Assembly: GCA_902589315.1 (NCBI GenBank) | Contig: CACISK010000003.1 | Coordinates: forward strand, 121,460 to 185,459 | DNA: 64,000 nucleotides | DNA from: an uncultured Pelagibacteraceae bacterium | GTDB taxonomy: Bacteria > Pseudomonadota > Alphaproteobacteria > Pelagibacterales > Pelagibacteraceae | Reading direction: 5' to 3' | Shown here: piece by piece, positions 46,337 through 54,694 of the stretch | Layout: every line of letters begins with the position of its first letter | Position numbering within the stretch: the stretch's first letter is position 1 | Made by a program: the position numbers and the translations under genes | Notes under the pieces: model-generated | Database searches by the model: none | What the model saw: only the letters and a program-made list of their open reading frames with translations | What the model was told of the DNA's origin: nothing

Positions 46337-48076
46337 TTACTCTATTGATGATTTTTCTCTCTTGCTGGCCACAGCAGCAACAATTGGACTTAATACTGGT
46401 TTAGCTTTTACGTTTACACAAGCAGTTTTACCGCTTGTAATAGCTCTTTTTAGTGCTGGACCCAGTTCTTCTCTTTTCGTTACTAATTCTCCATGACCCC
46501 CAAAGCCTTCAAATATACTGTGGAAAGGTATATCTCTAAAGTCTGTTGCAACTCTTTTTCCGCTTTCAAATAATCTCTCTTGTTGTTGCCCAATTGATGC
46601 TAAGCCACCATTATTGTCAATAACAACAACGATTGGTTTCTTTTCAAAAAATGCAGTTTCTATAGACATGCCTCCAGATAAAAAAGCACCATCTCCACTA
46701 ATTAAAATTACATTCGATTTAGGGTTATTATTTTTTGCAGATAATGCAAATGATACACCGACACCCAGCATACTAAATGTGCCTGGATGTAAAATTCCAC
46801 CCAATTTTTTTCCTTGAGCTCCTGCTAAATTTATTGCGATCTCCGACCAGAAATGAGTATTTCCTCCATCAATTATAAGCCAATCTTTCTCATCCATTAC
46901 GTCTTGAACGTCTAACGCTAATTGCAGTGGATGAATTTTTCCACCATTTTTTTTTGCTTTATCAGCTTCAATCTTTAATTCATTTAAAGATTTATCTACC
47001 CAATCTTTCTTTTTATTTTTATTATCTTGAAACCAACTATTTCCTAAATTCCATTTATTATTTTTCTTTAAATTACATAGAGTATCCAAAAATACTCCTG
47101 GGTCACATAAAAGGTTATGATCAGCAGCTCTATTAAATTCAATTTCTTCATGGGAACCGTTAATACAAACTAAAGTTGTTGTTTTAGGAATGAAAGGAGG
47201 GTTACCAAAATTCATTTGGTTATCTAATCTTGCACCAATCATCAAAACTAAGTCTGAATTATGTAATGCAAATTCCGAGGGTGGATATTGGTGAATATCT
47301 GCTAAACCCATGTATGCATTTGCCTCTTCTCCTAAAAGTTTTTGATGGTAAGGCACATTAAAAACTGGAATATTTAAACTTTCACCAGCAGTCTCTAAAT
47401 TTTTTTCTGAGTTTGACCACCAAACACCGTGTCCTCCAATTATGACAGGTTTTTTTGCATTACATGCTAACTCAAGTATTTTTGATAGAGCATTTGGATC
47501 TGGCCATGCCTTAGCAACTGGCTTTGCTTTATGTGAAAATGGTCTTTCTTCAAACCCAACATTTTCTTCAAATGAAGAAAACATTATATCTACTGGCAAA
47601 CTTAGATGAACAGCTCCAGGATATCCATTCGTTGCAATTCTGTAAGCTTTATCAACAAATTCTCTAATTCTTGTTCCATCTGTAATGCTTGCACTATATT
47701 TTGTAAGAGGAGCAGCTATTGAAACATCATCAATTTCTTTAAAGCCACCTGACCCTTGTCTTTTTAAACTACTTGATCCGGTTATATAAATTATTGGTGT
47801 TCTTTCTCCCCATGCTTCCATCATGGATGGCACTGCATTTGCAAAACCTTCTGGCCCAACTAAACATACAGATGGTTTTCTTGTAATTCTTGTGTGTCCA
47901 TCTGCTAAGTGTCCAGCTATTTGTTCATGAGGACAATTGACTACATCAATTTGACATTCCATGAAACCTTCAATTGCAGGATTACAAAATCCACCAGATA
48001 GAGTAAAAACTTTATTAATACCTTTATCTTTTAATGCTCTTGCAATTAATGCTCCACCTCTTATTTTTTTTTCCAT
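46337..48076 (-). CDS. Thiamine diphosphate-dependent enzyme (acetolactate synthase / 2-hydroxyacyl-CoA lyase-like)
   Basis: CPHEQIAGHLADGHTRI (catalytic Glu), GPEGFANAVPSMMEAW, ISGDGAFLSGGMSIETAFFEKKPIVVVIDNN ThDP motif. Confidence 0.88.
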   Translation of the reverse strand: MEKKIRGGALIARALKDKGINKVFTLSGGFCNPAIEGFMECQIDVVNCPHEQIAGHLADGHTRITRKPSVCLVGPEGFANAVPSMMEAWGERTPIIYITGSSSLKRQGSGGFKEIDDVSIAAPLTKYSASITDGTRIREFVDKAYRIATNGYPGAVHLSLPVDIMFSSFEENVGFEERPFSHKAKPVAKAWPDPNALSKILELACNAKKPVIIGGHGVWWSNSEKNLETAGESLNIPVFNVPYHQKLLGEEANAYMGLADIHQYPPSEFALHNSDLVLMIGARLDNQMNFGNPPFIPKTTTLVCINGSHEEIEFNRAADHNLLCDPGVFLDTLCNLKKNNKWNLGNSWFQDNKNKKKDWVDKSLNELKIEADKAKKNGGKIHPLQLALDVQDVMDEKDWLIIDGGNTHFWSEIAINLAGAQGKKLGGILHPGTFSMLGVGVSFALSAKNNNPKSNVILISGDGAFLSGGMSIETAFFEKKPIVVVIDNNGGLASIGQQQERLFESGKRVATDFRDIPFHSIFEGFGGHGELVTKREELGPALKRAITSGKTACVNVKAKPVLSPIVAAVASKREKSSIE

Positions 48077-48077
48077 A

Positions 48078-49238
48078 TTAGTAAGTTGTATTCATAAATA
48101 GTTTCTGTTCAATTATATCAGAAGAAATTTCATTAATATCATTTAATCCAACCAAACCTAGCGTTGTGCTTGTTTCTTCTTTGATAATATCTACAATTCT
48201 TCTTAACCCGCTTGCTCCATCAGCTCCCATTGCATACATTACTGGTCTTCCAATCATTGAAAAATCTGCTCCTAAAGCTAATGATCTTACAATATCACTA
48301 CCACTTCTTATTCCACTATCAAATATAATTGGAAAATTATTTCCTACTGCTTCTCTAATAAAAGGTAAAATATTTATTGCTGCTGAGGCACTATCTAATT
48401 GTCTACCTCCGTGATTTGAAACTTGTATGGCATCAGCACCCATTTCTTTAATTTTAATTGCATCATCAGATGACATGACACCTTTTACAATTAATTTACC
48501 TTTCCATTTATTTCTTACTCTTTTTAGAGTTTCCCAATCTGTTTTTCCTCTACTTTCTTTTCTTTTAAAAATACCTTTTCCACTTTTTGAAGTTTCGTAA
48601 TTCATTGGCTTTGGTATTCCATTAAGCAATGTAGATATTGACCAAACTGGATGAGTTGCAAAATCAAAAAATTGTTTAGGTCCAATTTTAAATGGATATG
48701 AAAATCCATTTTTATCATCTCTAGTTCTCCTAGATAAAACTGGAACATCAACAGTAAGTATAGCAACTTCATAACCAGTTTTTTCTGCTCTATCGAGCAA
48801 TTCCATAACAAAAGCTTCATCCTGAAAAATATAAAGTTGAAGCCATGAATGACCTTCAGAAAGCTCATACATTTTTTCTAAGGTTGTTGTTGAAGCCATC
48901 GATACGCAGGTTGGTATGTTATTTCTTGCACTCTCTTTTGCCAACATAGAATCTGCACCTGGCCATGAAAGATTTGTCATACCCATTGGGGCAAATCCAA
49001 AAGGATAGTTATAGTTAAATCCAAGAATATTTTTTTTTAGTTTTCTTTCCTCTACATTTCTTAGAACTCTTGGCTCAAGACGTATTTGATCTAAAGCAAA
49101 ACTATTAATTTCTGATAATTTTTCATCTCCTGATGCGCCATCAATAAAATCATAAACTAGCTTTGGTAATCTTTTCTTTGATAGTTTTTTTGCGTCTTCA
49201 ATGCTAAAAATTTTATTACTGGCTTTAATATTATCCAT
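48078..49238 (-). CDS. FMN-dependent alpha-hydroxy acid oxidase/dehydrogenase (LldD family)
   Basis: GFAPMGMTNLSWPGAD, IFDSGIRSGSDIVRSLALGADFSMIGRPV, QVSNHGGRQLDSA. Confidence 0.92.
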   Translation of the reverse strand: MDNIKASNKIFSIEDAKKLSKKRLPKLVYDFIDGASGDEKLSEINSFALDQIRLEPRVLRNVEERKLKKNILGFNYNYPFGFAPMGMTNLSWPGADSMLAKESARNNIPTCVSMASTTTLEKMYELSEGHSWLQLYIFQDEAFVMELLDRAEKTGYEVAILTVDVPVLSRRTRDDKNGFSYPFKIGPKQFFDFATHPVWSISTLLNGIPKPMNYETSKSGKGIFKRKESRGKTDWETLKRVRNKWKGKLIVKGVMSSDDAIKIKEMGADAIQVSNHGGRQLDSASAAINILPFIREAVGNNFPIIFDSGIRSGSDIVRSLALGADFSMIGRPVMYAMGADGASGLRRIVDIIKEETSTTLGLVGLNDINEISSDIIEQKLFMNTTY

Positions 49239-49926
49239 TTAATTTCTTTATATAAGTTTTTAAACTAATCTTATCATGTTTAGTCACATAATAAGCATCA
49301 TGATTAATTCTCGAAGAATAAACCTCTGAAGGAACTCCGTCAATAAAAAGCACAGCTACACCATCATCAATAGCTATTCCATCTGGCAAATTTCCATCTT
49401 TAATTTCTGAAATAAATTGTTGAAGTCGATTATTATCTGACGAATGAGGTGTGCAACTTCCATCTAAAAAATTTATTCCTTTTAAAGGACTTAGCTCTTC
49501 ATTGACTGAGTCTGACAGTATCCAATCAAACCAACAGACAGCACCTGCACTTATTCCACTCAGAATTATTCCTTTTTCATATGCATCTTTAAATACTTTG
49601 ATAAGATCATATCTCTTCCAAATATTAATCATTTCAGAGGTATTGCCACCCCCTACATAAATTATATCTTTGCTTAACATCCATTCATTAAAACCTTCCA
49701 CACTTGAACAGAGATTAAAATGAGATAATTTAAATTTTTGTGATTTAAATCTTTTATAAAAAAGATCAGTCTTTTCTTGATTATCATTGCTAGCTGTAGG
49801 TAAAAAACCGATATTGATATTTGATTTATTAACTTGATTTAAAACATATTCATCCAAGTCTTCATCAGAAGAATGTGTAAATCCACCACCACCAATTGCT
49901 ATTATTATTTTTTTATTCCTGACCAC
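49231..49926 (-). CDS. Peptidase E (S51)-family protein
   Basis: IIAIGGGGFTHSSD; YVGGGNTSEMINIW; LSGISAGAVCWFDW (nucleophile Ser). Confidence 0.85.
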   Translation of the reverse strand: MVRNKKIIIAIGGGGFTHSSDEDLDEYVLNQVNKSNINIGFLPTASNDNQEKTDLFYKRFKSQKFKLSHFNLCSSVEGFNEWMLSKDIIYVGGGNTSEMINIWKRYDLIKVFKDAYEKGIILSGISAGAVCWFDWILSDSVNEELSPLKGINFLDGSCTPHSSDNNRLQQFISEIKDGNLPDGIAIDDGVAVLFIDGVPSEVYSSRINHDAYYVTKHDKISLKTYIKKLNG

Positions 49927-51128
49927 GGAGAAGGACCTGTTGGAATATCGATTTTTAGACCTCTTACAATTTCATTTTTAAAGTCATACATTGGCAAGGT
50001 GCATATTTCACCTTTATGAATTTTATTATCACTACAATTTACGTCCACTATTAATCCAGGTTTATGTTTTGTAGAATTCATTAAAACTATTCCAACACCA
50101 CATTTTTGAAAAGGCGACCAAGTACTTGATGTAATTTTTCCAATTATTTCATTATTGAATTTTATGTAAGTTCCTTTTAAACCTGTTCCATTTTCTACCC
50201 GTATTCCCCAACATCTTTTTTCTTTATCAGCAGTCATCAATGCCGCTTTTCCAATAAAATAATTTTTTTTTAAATCGACATATTTACCTAAACCAACATC
50301 ATATGGATTTGTTTCATGATTAAAGTCTTGTCCAGCTGATAATAATCCAGATTCTATTCTTTTACATCTGAAACCAGGGGTACCTGTGAGTATCATTCCC
50401 ATTTTTTTTCCTTCTTCAAGAATGTAATCTCCAACTTTTTCAGTATTATTATTTTTTCTAAAATAAATTTCCCAACCAAGTTCATTACTAAATCCTGATC
50501 TACTTATGATTACTTTTTCATTTAGTATAGTAACTTCTTTCCAATCAAAATATTTCCAATTATCAGGAAAAGTCTCTTTACTTAAAACTTTTAAAAGATC
50601 CATAGATTTTGGCCCCTGAATTTGACTAACCCAAACATCTGGGTCAGAAATTTTTACATTAAGATTATCAGTGTGAGCTTTGTACCATGAAAAAAGATCT
50701 CCATCAGCTTGAACAAACCAAAATTTATTTTCTTCAAGTCTTAGCAAAACTCCATCTGTCAGCATACCTCCATCATTGTAACAAGCAAATTGGTATGAGC
50801 ATCTTCCTACTTTTACTTTTGAGATATCTCTTGTGAATATTTTTTGTAAAAGTTTTTCTGCATCAGGACCAGATATTTCATATGGATGTTCACCAGTATG
50901 ACGAAAAATTACCTCTTGTCTTACTTTCCAATACATTTCATCAGCAGTAGCATGTGAAAGTACTTCTGGATTTAATCTTCCTGCATAAAATGAATACTCA
51001 GGATCATAGGGAAGTTCTTGATATGCTAGAGGATGTATCCCGACAGTTCGCGCAAGCTCAACAACTTTATTATCATTGGATTTTAAAGGTTTTACAGAAA
51101 ATCTGACTTTGTTTAATTCGTTTTGCAT
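49905..51128 (-). CDS. GcvT-fold aminomethyltransferase-like protein
   Basis: ISGPDAEKLLQKIFTRDISKVKVGRCSYQFAC, QIQGPKSMDLL, SRSGFSNELGWEIYF, FIGKAAL. Confidence 0.83.
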   Translation of the reverse strand: MQNELNKVRFSVKPLKSNDNKVVELARTVGIHPLAYQELPYDPEYSFYAGRLNPEVLSHATADEMYWKVRQEVIFRHTGEHPYEISGPDAEKLLQKIFTRDISKVKVGRCSYQFACYNDGGMLTDGVLLRLEENKFWFVQADGDLFSWYKAHTDNLNVKISDPDVWVSQIQGPKSMDLLKVLSKETFPDNWKYFDWKEVTILNEKVIISRSGFSNELGWEIYFRKNNNTEKVGDYILEEGKKMGMILTGTPGFRCKRIESGLLSAGQDFNHETNPYDVGLGKYVDLKKNYFIGKAALMTADKEKRCWGIRVENGTGLKGTYIKFNNEIIGKITSSTWSPFQKCGVGIVLMNSTKHKPGLIVDVNCSDNKIHKGEICTLPMYDFKNEIVRGLKIDIPTGPSPWSGIKK

Positions 51129-51269
51129 TTATAAATTTAGAAAAAGTGTATATTAATTAAAATATCTATTCAATTAGTAGATGAATCACTACATTTTGCA
51201 TGTTGTTATCTAGTTCTGGAATTGTTATCTTTTTGATTATTTAAACAACGAAAGAAAAAGAGGGAACTT

Positions 51270-52757
51270 ATGAAATACATACTTAAAGTTTTTTCAGCGA
51301 CTTTTATGTCACTGATATTATCTTTTTCTATTGCCAATGCATCAAGTGGAGTATTTAAAGTATCACATGATCTTGGATTTGGAAAAGATACTAACTTAGA
51401 TGCCATAACAAAAGGGCGTTTATTTCAAGTTGTCATCAAAACACAAAATAGATTAGTAAGACCTGATATGAACGGTGTTCCATCACCTTCATTATCAACA
51501 GATTGGAGCGCTAATTCTGATGCAACTGAATGGACATTTAATTTAAGAAAAGGAATATATTTTCATGATGGATCAGCATTTGATGCTCCAGATGTAAAAT
51601 ATTCTCTAATGAGAGCTAAAGATCCTGATATCGGATCTCCAGTTAGAAAAAGTTTAAATGTAGTTGAAGATATTGAGGTAGTTGATCAGCATACAGTTAA
51701 AATGAAGTTATCAACTTCATTTGCTGACTTTCCGTTATTATTAACTGACTACAGATTAAGAATGATACCTGAAGGATCAGGAGATACTATAGGACAAACC
51801 GGAGTTGGTACTGGACCATTCATGGTTGATAAATTTGATCCAGAAGGAACTACAATTCTAAAAGCTAACCCAGAATATTGGGAAGGTGCACCAGGAGTTG
51901 CAGAAGTTCATGTCATTGCGATCCCAGATGCTCAAGCAAGAATTCAAGCTCTTTTAACTGGTCAAATTGATATGAATAGATATGTACCTTTCAATCAAAA
52001 AAAGATATTTGACAGTAATTCTAAATTTACAACAACTGTAATTCCAACTGGAAACTGGAGAGGTGTGGTTATGAGAACTGATACTGCTCCATTCGATAAT
52101 CCTAAAGTAAGAAAAGCTTTTAGGTTAGCAGTTGATAGACAAGAACTTGTAGACTTAGTGATGGGTGGTGCAGCAACTGTATCTTGTGATACACCTGTAA
52201 TGCCTTCTGATCAATATCGTTTACAAATGGATTGTCCTCAAAATATCAGTAAAGCAAAAAATTTACTAAGAGAAGCAGGATTTCCAAATGGAATTGAATT
52301 GACTGTTTACCCAGCGACTTTAGAACCAACTTGGCCTACGATTGCAGAAGTTGTTCAGCAACAAGTTGCAAAAGCAGGAATTAAAGTTAATATTGAGATG
52401 GTACCATCTAAAGGTTATTGGAATGAAGTCTGGATGAAAAAGCCAGTTTCAATGACACGTTGGAACCAAAGACCAGCAGACACAATCTTACATGAAGCAT
52501 ATCATAGTGGAGCAAAATGGAATGAGTCTTATTTCAAAAATGCTGACTTTGATAAAAATTTAGCTGATGCTAGAAGTGAGTTGGATTTCAATAAAAGAAA
52601 AAAAGCATATCAAAATGCTCAAATGACTTTATGGGAACAAAGTGGAACAATGATCCCATACCACGTATCTAGACTAGTAGTAACTTCATCAAAAGTTAAA
52701 AACCTTGATGCTGTAGATCACTTTTCTATACAGTGGCACAAAGTTAAAGTTGACTAA
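51270..52757 (+). CDS. Oligopeptide/dipeptide-type ABC transporter substrate-binding protein (SBP family 5)
   Basis: Signal peptide; TDWSANSDATEWTFNLRKGIYFHDGSAFDAPDVKYSL; followed by DppBC/DF-like genes. Confidence 0.93.
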   Translation: MKYILKVFSATFMSLILSFSIANASSGVFKVSHDLGFGKDTNLDAITKGRLFQVVIKTQNRLVRPDMNGVPSPSLSTDWSANSDATEWTFNLRKGIYFHDGSAFDAPDVKYSLMRAKDPDIGSPVRKSLNVVEDIEVVDQHTVKMKLSTSFADFPLLLTDYRLRMIPEGSGDTIGQTGVGTGPFMVDKFDPEGTTILKANPEYWEGAPGVAEVHVIAIPDAQARIQALLTGQIDMNRYVPFNQKKIFDSNSKFTTTVIPTGNWRGVVMRTDTAPFDNPKVRKAFRLAVDRQELVDLVMGGAATVSCDTPVMPSDQYRLQMDCPQNISKAKNLLREAGFPNGIELTVYPATLEPTWPTIAEVVQQQVAKAGIKVNIEMVPSKGYWNEVWMKKPVSMTRWNQRPADTILHEAYHSGAKWNESYFKNADFDKNLADARSELDFNKRKKAYQNAQMTLWEQSGTMIPYHVSRLVVTSSKVKNLDAVDHFSIQWHKVKVD

Positions 52758-52769
52758 AAGTATTTAGAT

Positions 52770-52800
52770 AAAGGCCGCATATAAGCGGCCTTTATTTTAT
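52770..52800 (+). terminator. Intrinsic terminator between the SBP-5 gene and its permease genes
   Basis: AAAGGCCGC-atataa-GCGGCCTTT hairpin with T-rich tail. Confidence 0.92.
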
Positions 52801-52842
52801 TTCTATTTAATTTATTTTTGTTAAAAAGTTCTAGTTAATCTT

Positions 52843-53799
52843 ATGCTTTTATTAATTTTAAAAAGAATTGGACTAGGGCTTATCACTTTATTTATAGTTT
52901 CATTGATTACATTTGTAGGTGTTGAAGTTTTACCTGGGGATGCATGCACAACATATTTAGAAAGAGAAGCTTATGGAGCAGCTCTTGATGCTTGCATAAA
53001 AAGACTTGGTCTAGATGTTCCTGCTTATGAAAGATACTTAGACTGGGCATCAAATGTTATAAGAGGTGATTTTGGTTACTCTTTAAGTGGAGAAATGCCA
53101 ATTAATGAAGTACTAGGTCCAAGAGTTAAAAACTCTTTAGTTTTAGCCTCTGTTTCAATACTTATAGGAATTCCTTTAGCAATCGTATTAGGAATAATAA
53201 CTGCTCTTTGGAGAGATAAGCTCCCGGATATTATGATCTCTACTATCACAATTTTTTCAATGACTATTCCTGAGTTTATTAGTGCTACTTTGCTTATTTT
53301 AATTGTTGCAATTTGGCTTGGTTGGCTACCAGGCATTGTGATTATACCATCAGATGCAACTTTTTATGAATTACTCTCAAATATAATTTTACCTGTTGTT
53401 GCAATTTCAATGATTATGACTGCGCACATGGCAAGAATGGTACGTTCAAGTGTAATTCAAGTAATGGCTAGTGATTATGTACAAATGGCAATTTTAAAAG
53501 GTGTTCCATATTGGAAAATGGTATTTAAACATGTATTGCCAAATGCATTATTACCAGCAATAAATGTAGTAGCGTTAACAATTGCTTGGTTGTTAGGCGG
53601 TGTTGTTGTTACAGAAGTTGTCTTTAATTATCCGGGTTTAGGCAGATTGGTAATTGAGTCTATATCAAATAGAGATTTACCTGTTGTTCAAGCATTAGCA
53701 ATAATATTAGCATCTATCTATGTGGGAATAAATTTAATAGCAGATTTAATGACACTTATGCTTAATCCAAGATTAAAAAGTTTACAGATAAGAAAATAA
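52843..53799 (+). CDS. dppB: Dipeptide-type ABC permease (DppB family)
   Basis: LITFVGVEVLPGDAC; ARMVRSSVIQVMASDYVQMAILKG; VVTEVVFNYPGLG. Confidence 0.92.
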   Translation: MLLLILKRIGLGLITLFIVSLITFVGVEVLPGDACTTYLEREAYGAALDACIKRLGLDVPAYERYLDWASNVIRGDFGYSLSGEMPINEVLGPRVKNSLVLASVSILIGIPLAIVLGIITALWRDKLPDIMISTITIFSMTIPEFISATLLILIVAIWLGWLPGIVIIPSDATFYELLSNIILPVVAISMIMTAHMARMVRSSVIQVMASDYVQMAILKGVPYWKMVFKHVLPNALLPAINVVALTIAWLLGGVVVTEVVFNYPGLGRLVIESISNRDLPVVQALAIILASIYVGINLIADLMTLMLNPRLKSLQIRK

Positions 53800-53800
53800 T

Positions 53801-54694
53801 ATGGAGAGTAATTTAATTACAGAAAATAAACAAAAAAATAAGCTAGAAAAGGCTTTTGAGATTTTAAAAACTATGGCCTCCAAGCCTTCTGGATTAATTG
53901 GACTTACAATTGTTTTATTTCATGTAGTCTTAGCATTAATAAGCCCTTACATTGCACCATACGATTACAAAGCAATTAGCCCAAATACCATGTTACTTGC
54001 ACCTTCGGCAGAGCATTGGTTTGGAACAGATAGCTTGGGTAGAGATGTTTTCACAAGAACAATACTTGGAGGGAGAACAGCTCTTACTGTAACTTTCTTT
54101 GGATCACTTATAGCTCTTCTGTGGGGAGGATTACTTGGAATTTTTTGTGGTTTAGTTGGAGGTAAAATTGACGATGTTGTAATGAGAGTTGTTGATGCAT
54201 TTCTTTCTATTCCTTGGATACTTGCAATGCTATTAATTGTTTCTCTTTTAGGAACATCAACAGAGGTTTTAATTCCTGCACTAGGTTTTTTTTATGGTAA
54301 AGGAATAGTAAGAGTTGCTAGAGCTGCTACTCACGATGTTATTGCTAAAGACTTTATAATTTCAGCTAGAGCTCGAGGTCATAGCAATTTGTCTATTATA
54401 TGGAATGAAATTATTCCAAATGTTAGAGACGCTATATTAGTAGAAGGAGCAATGAGATGGTCTTGGATGTTATTAGGATTTAGCTCATTGTCATTTTTAG
54501 GTTTTGGTGTAAGTCCTCCAACACCCGATTGGGGCTTAATGATCTCCAATGCCAGAGGATTGATGTCGTTTGCATATTGGTCTGTAATTGCTCCGATAGT
54601 AGGATTAAGTTCATTAATAATTGGAATAAATTTAACGGCTGATGCATTTGCAAAAGCTTTAGGAATTGATCGTTCAACAAAGGCACCTGTTTAA
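53801..54694 (+). CDS. dppC: Dipeptide-type ABC permease (DppC family)
   Basis: HWFGTDSLGRDVFTRTILGGRTAL; ARARGHSNLSIIWNEIIPN; SFLGFGVSPPTPDWGLMI. Confidence 0.93.
   Translation: MESNLITENKQKNKLEKAFEILKTMASKPSGLIGLTIVLFHVVLALISPYIAPYDYKAISPNTMLLAPSAEHWFGTDSLGRDVFTRTILGGRTALTVTFFGSLIALLWGGLLGIFCGLVGGKIDDVVMRVVDAFLSIPWILAMLLIVSLLGTSTEVLIPALGFFYGKGIVRVARAATHDVIAKDFIISARARGHSNLSIIWNEIIPNVRDAILVEGAMRWSWMLLGFSSLSFLGFGVSPPTPDWGLMISNARGLMSFAYWSVIAPIVGLSSLIIGINLTADAFAKALGIDRSTKAPV

Noticed and set aside
49905-51128. LigM/DesA-type aromatic O-demethylase assignment for the second GcvT-like protein
   Set aside because: No distinctive LigM motifs recognised and no aromatic-degradation genes nearby; left as generic GcvT-fold methyltransferase
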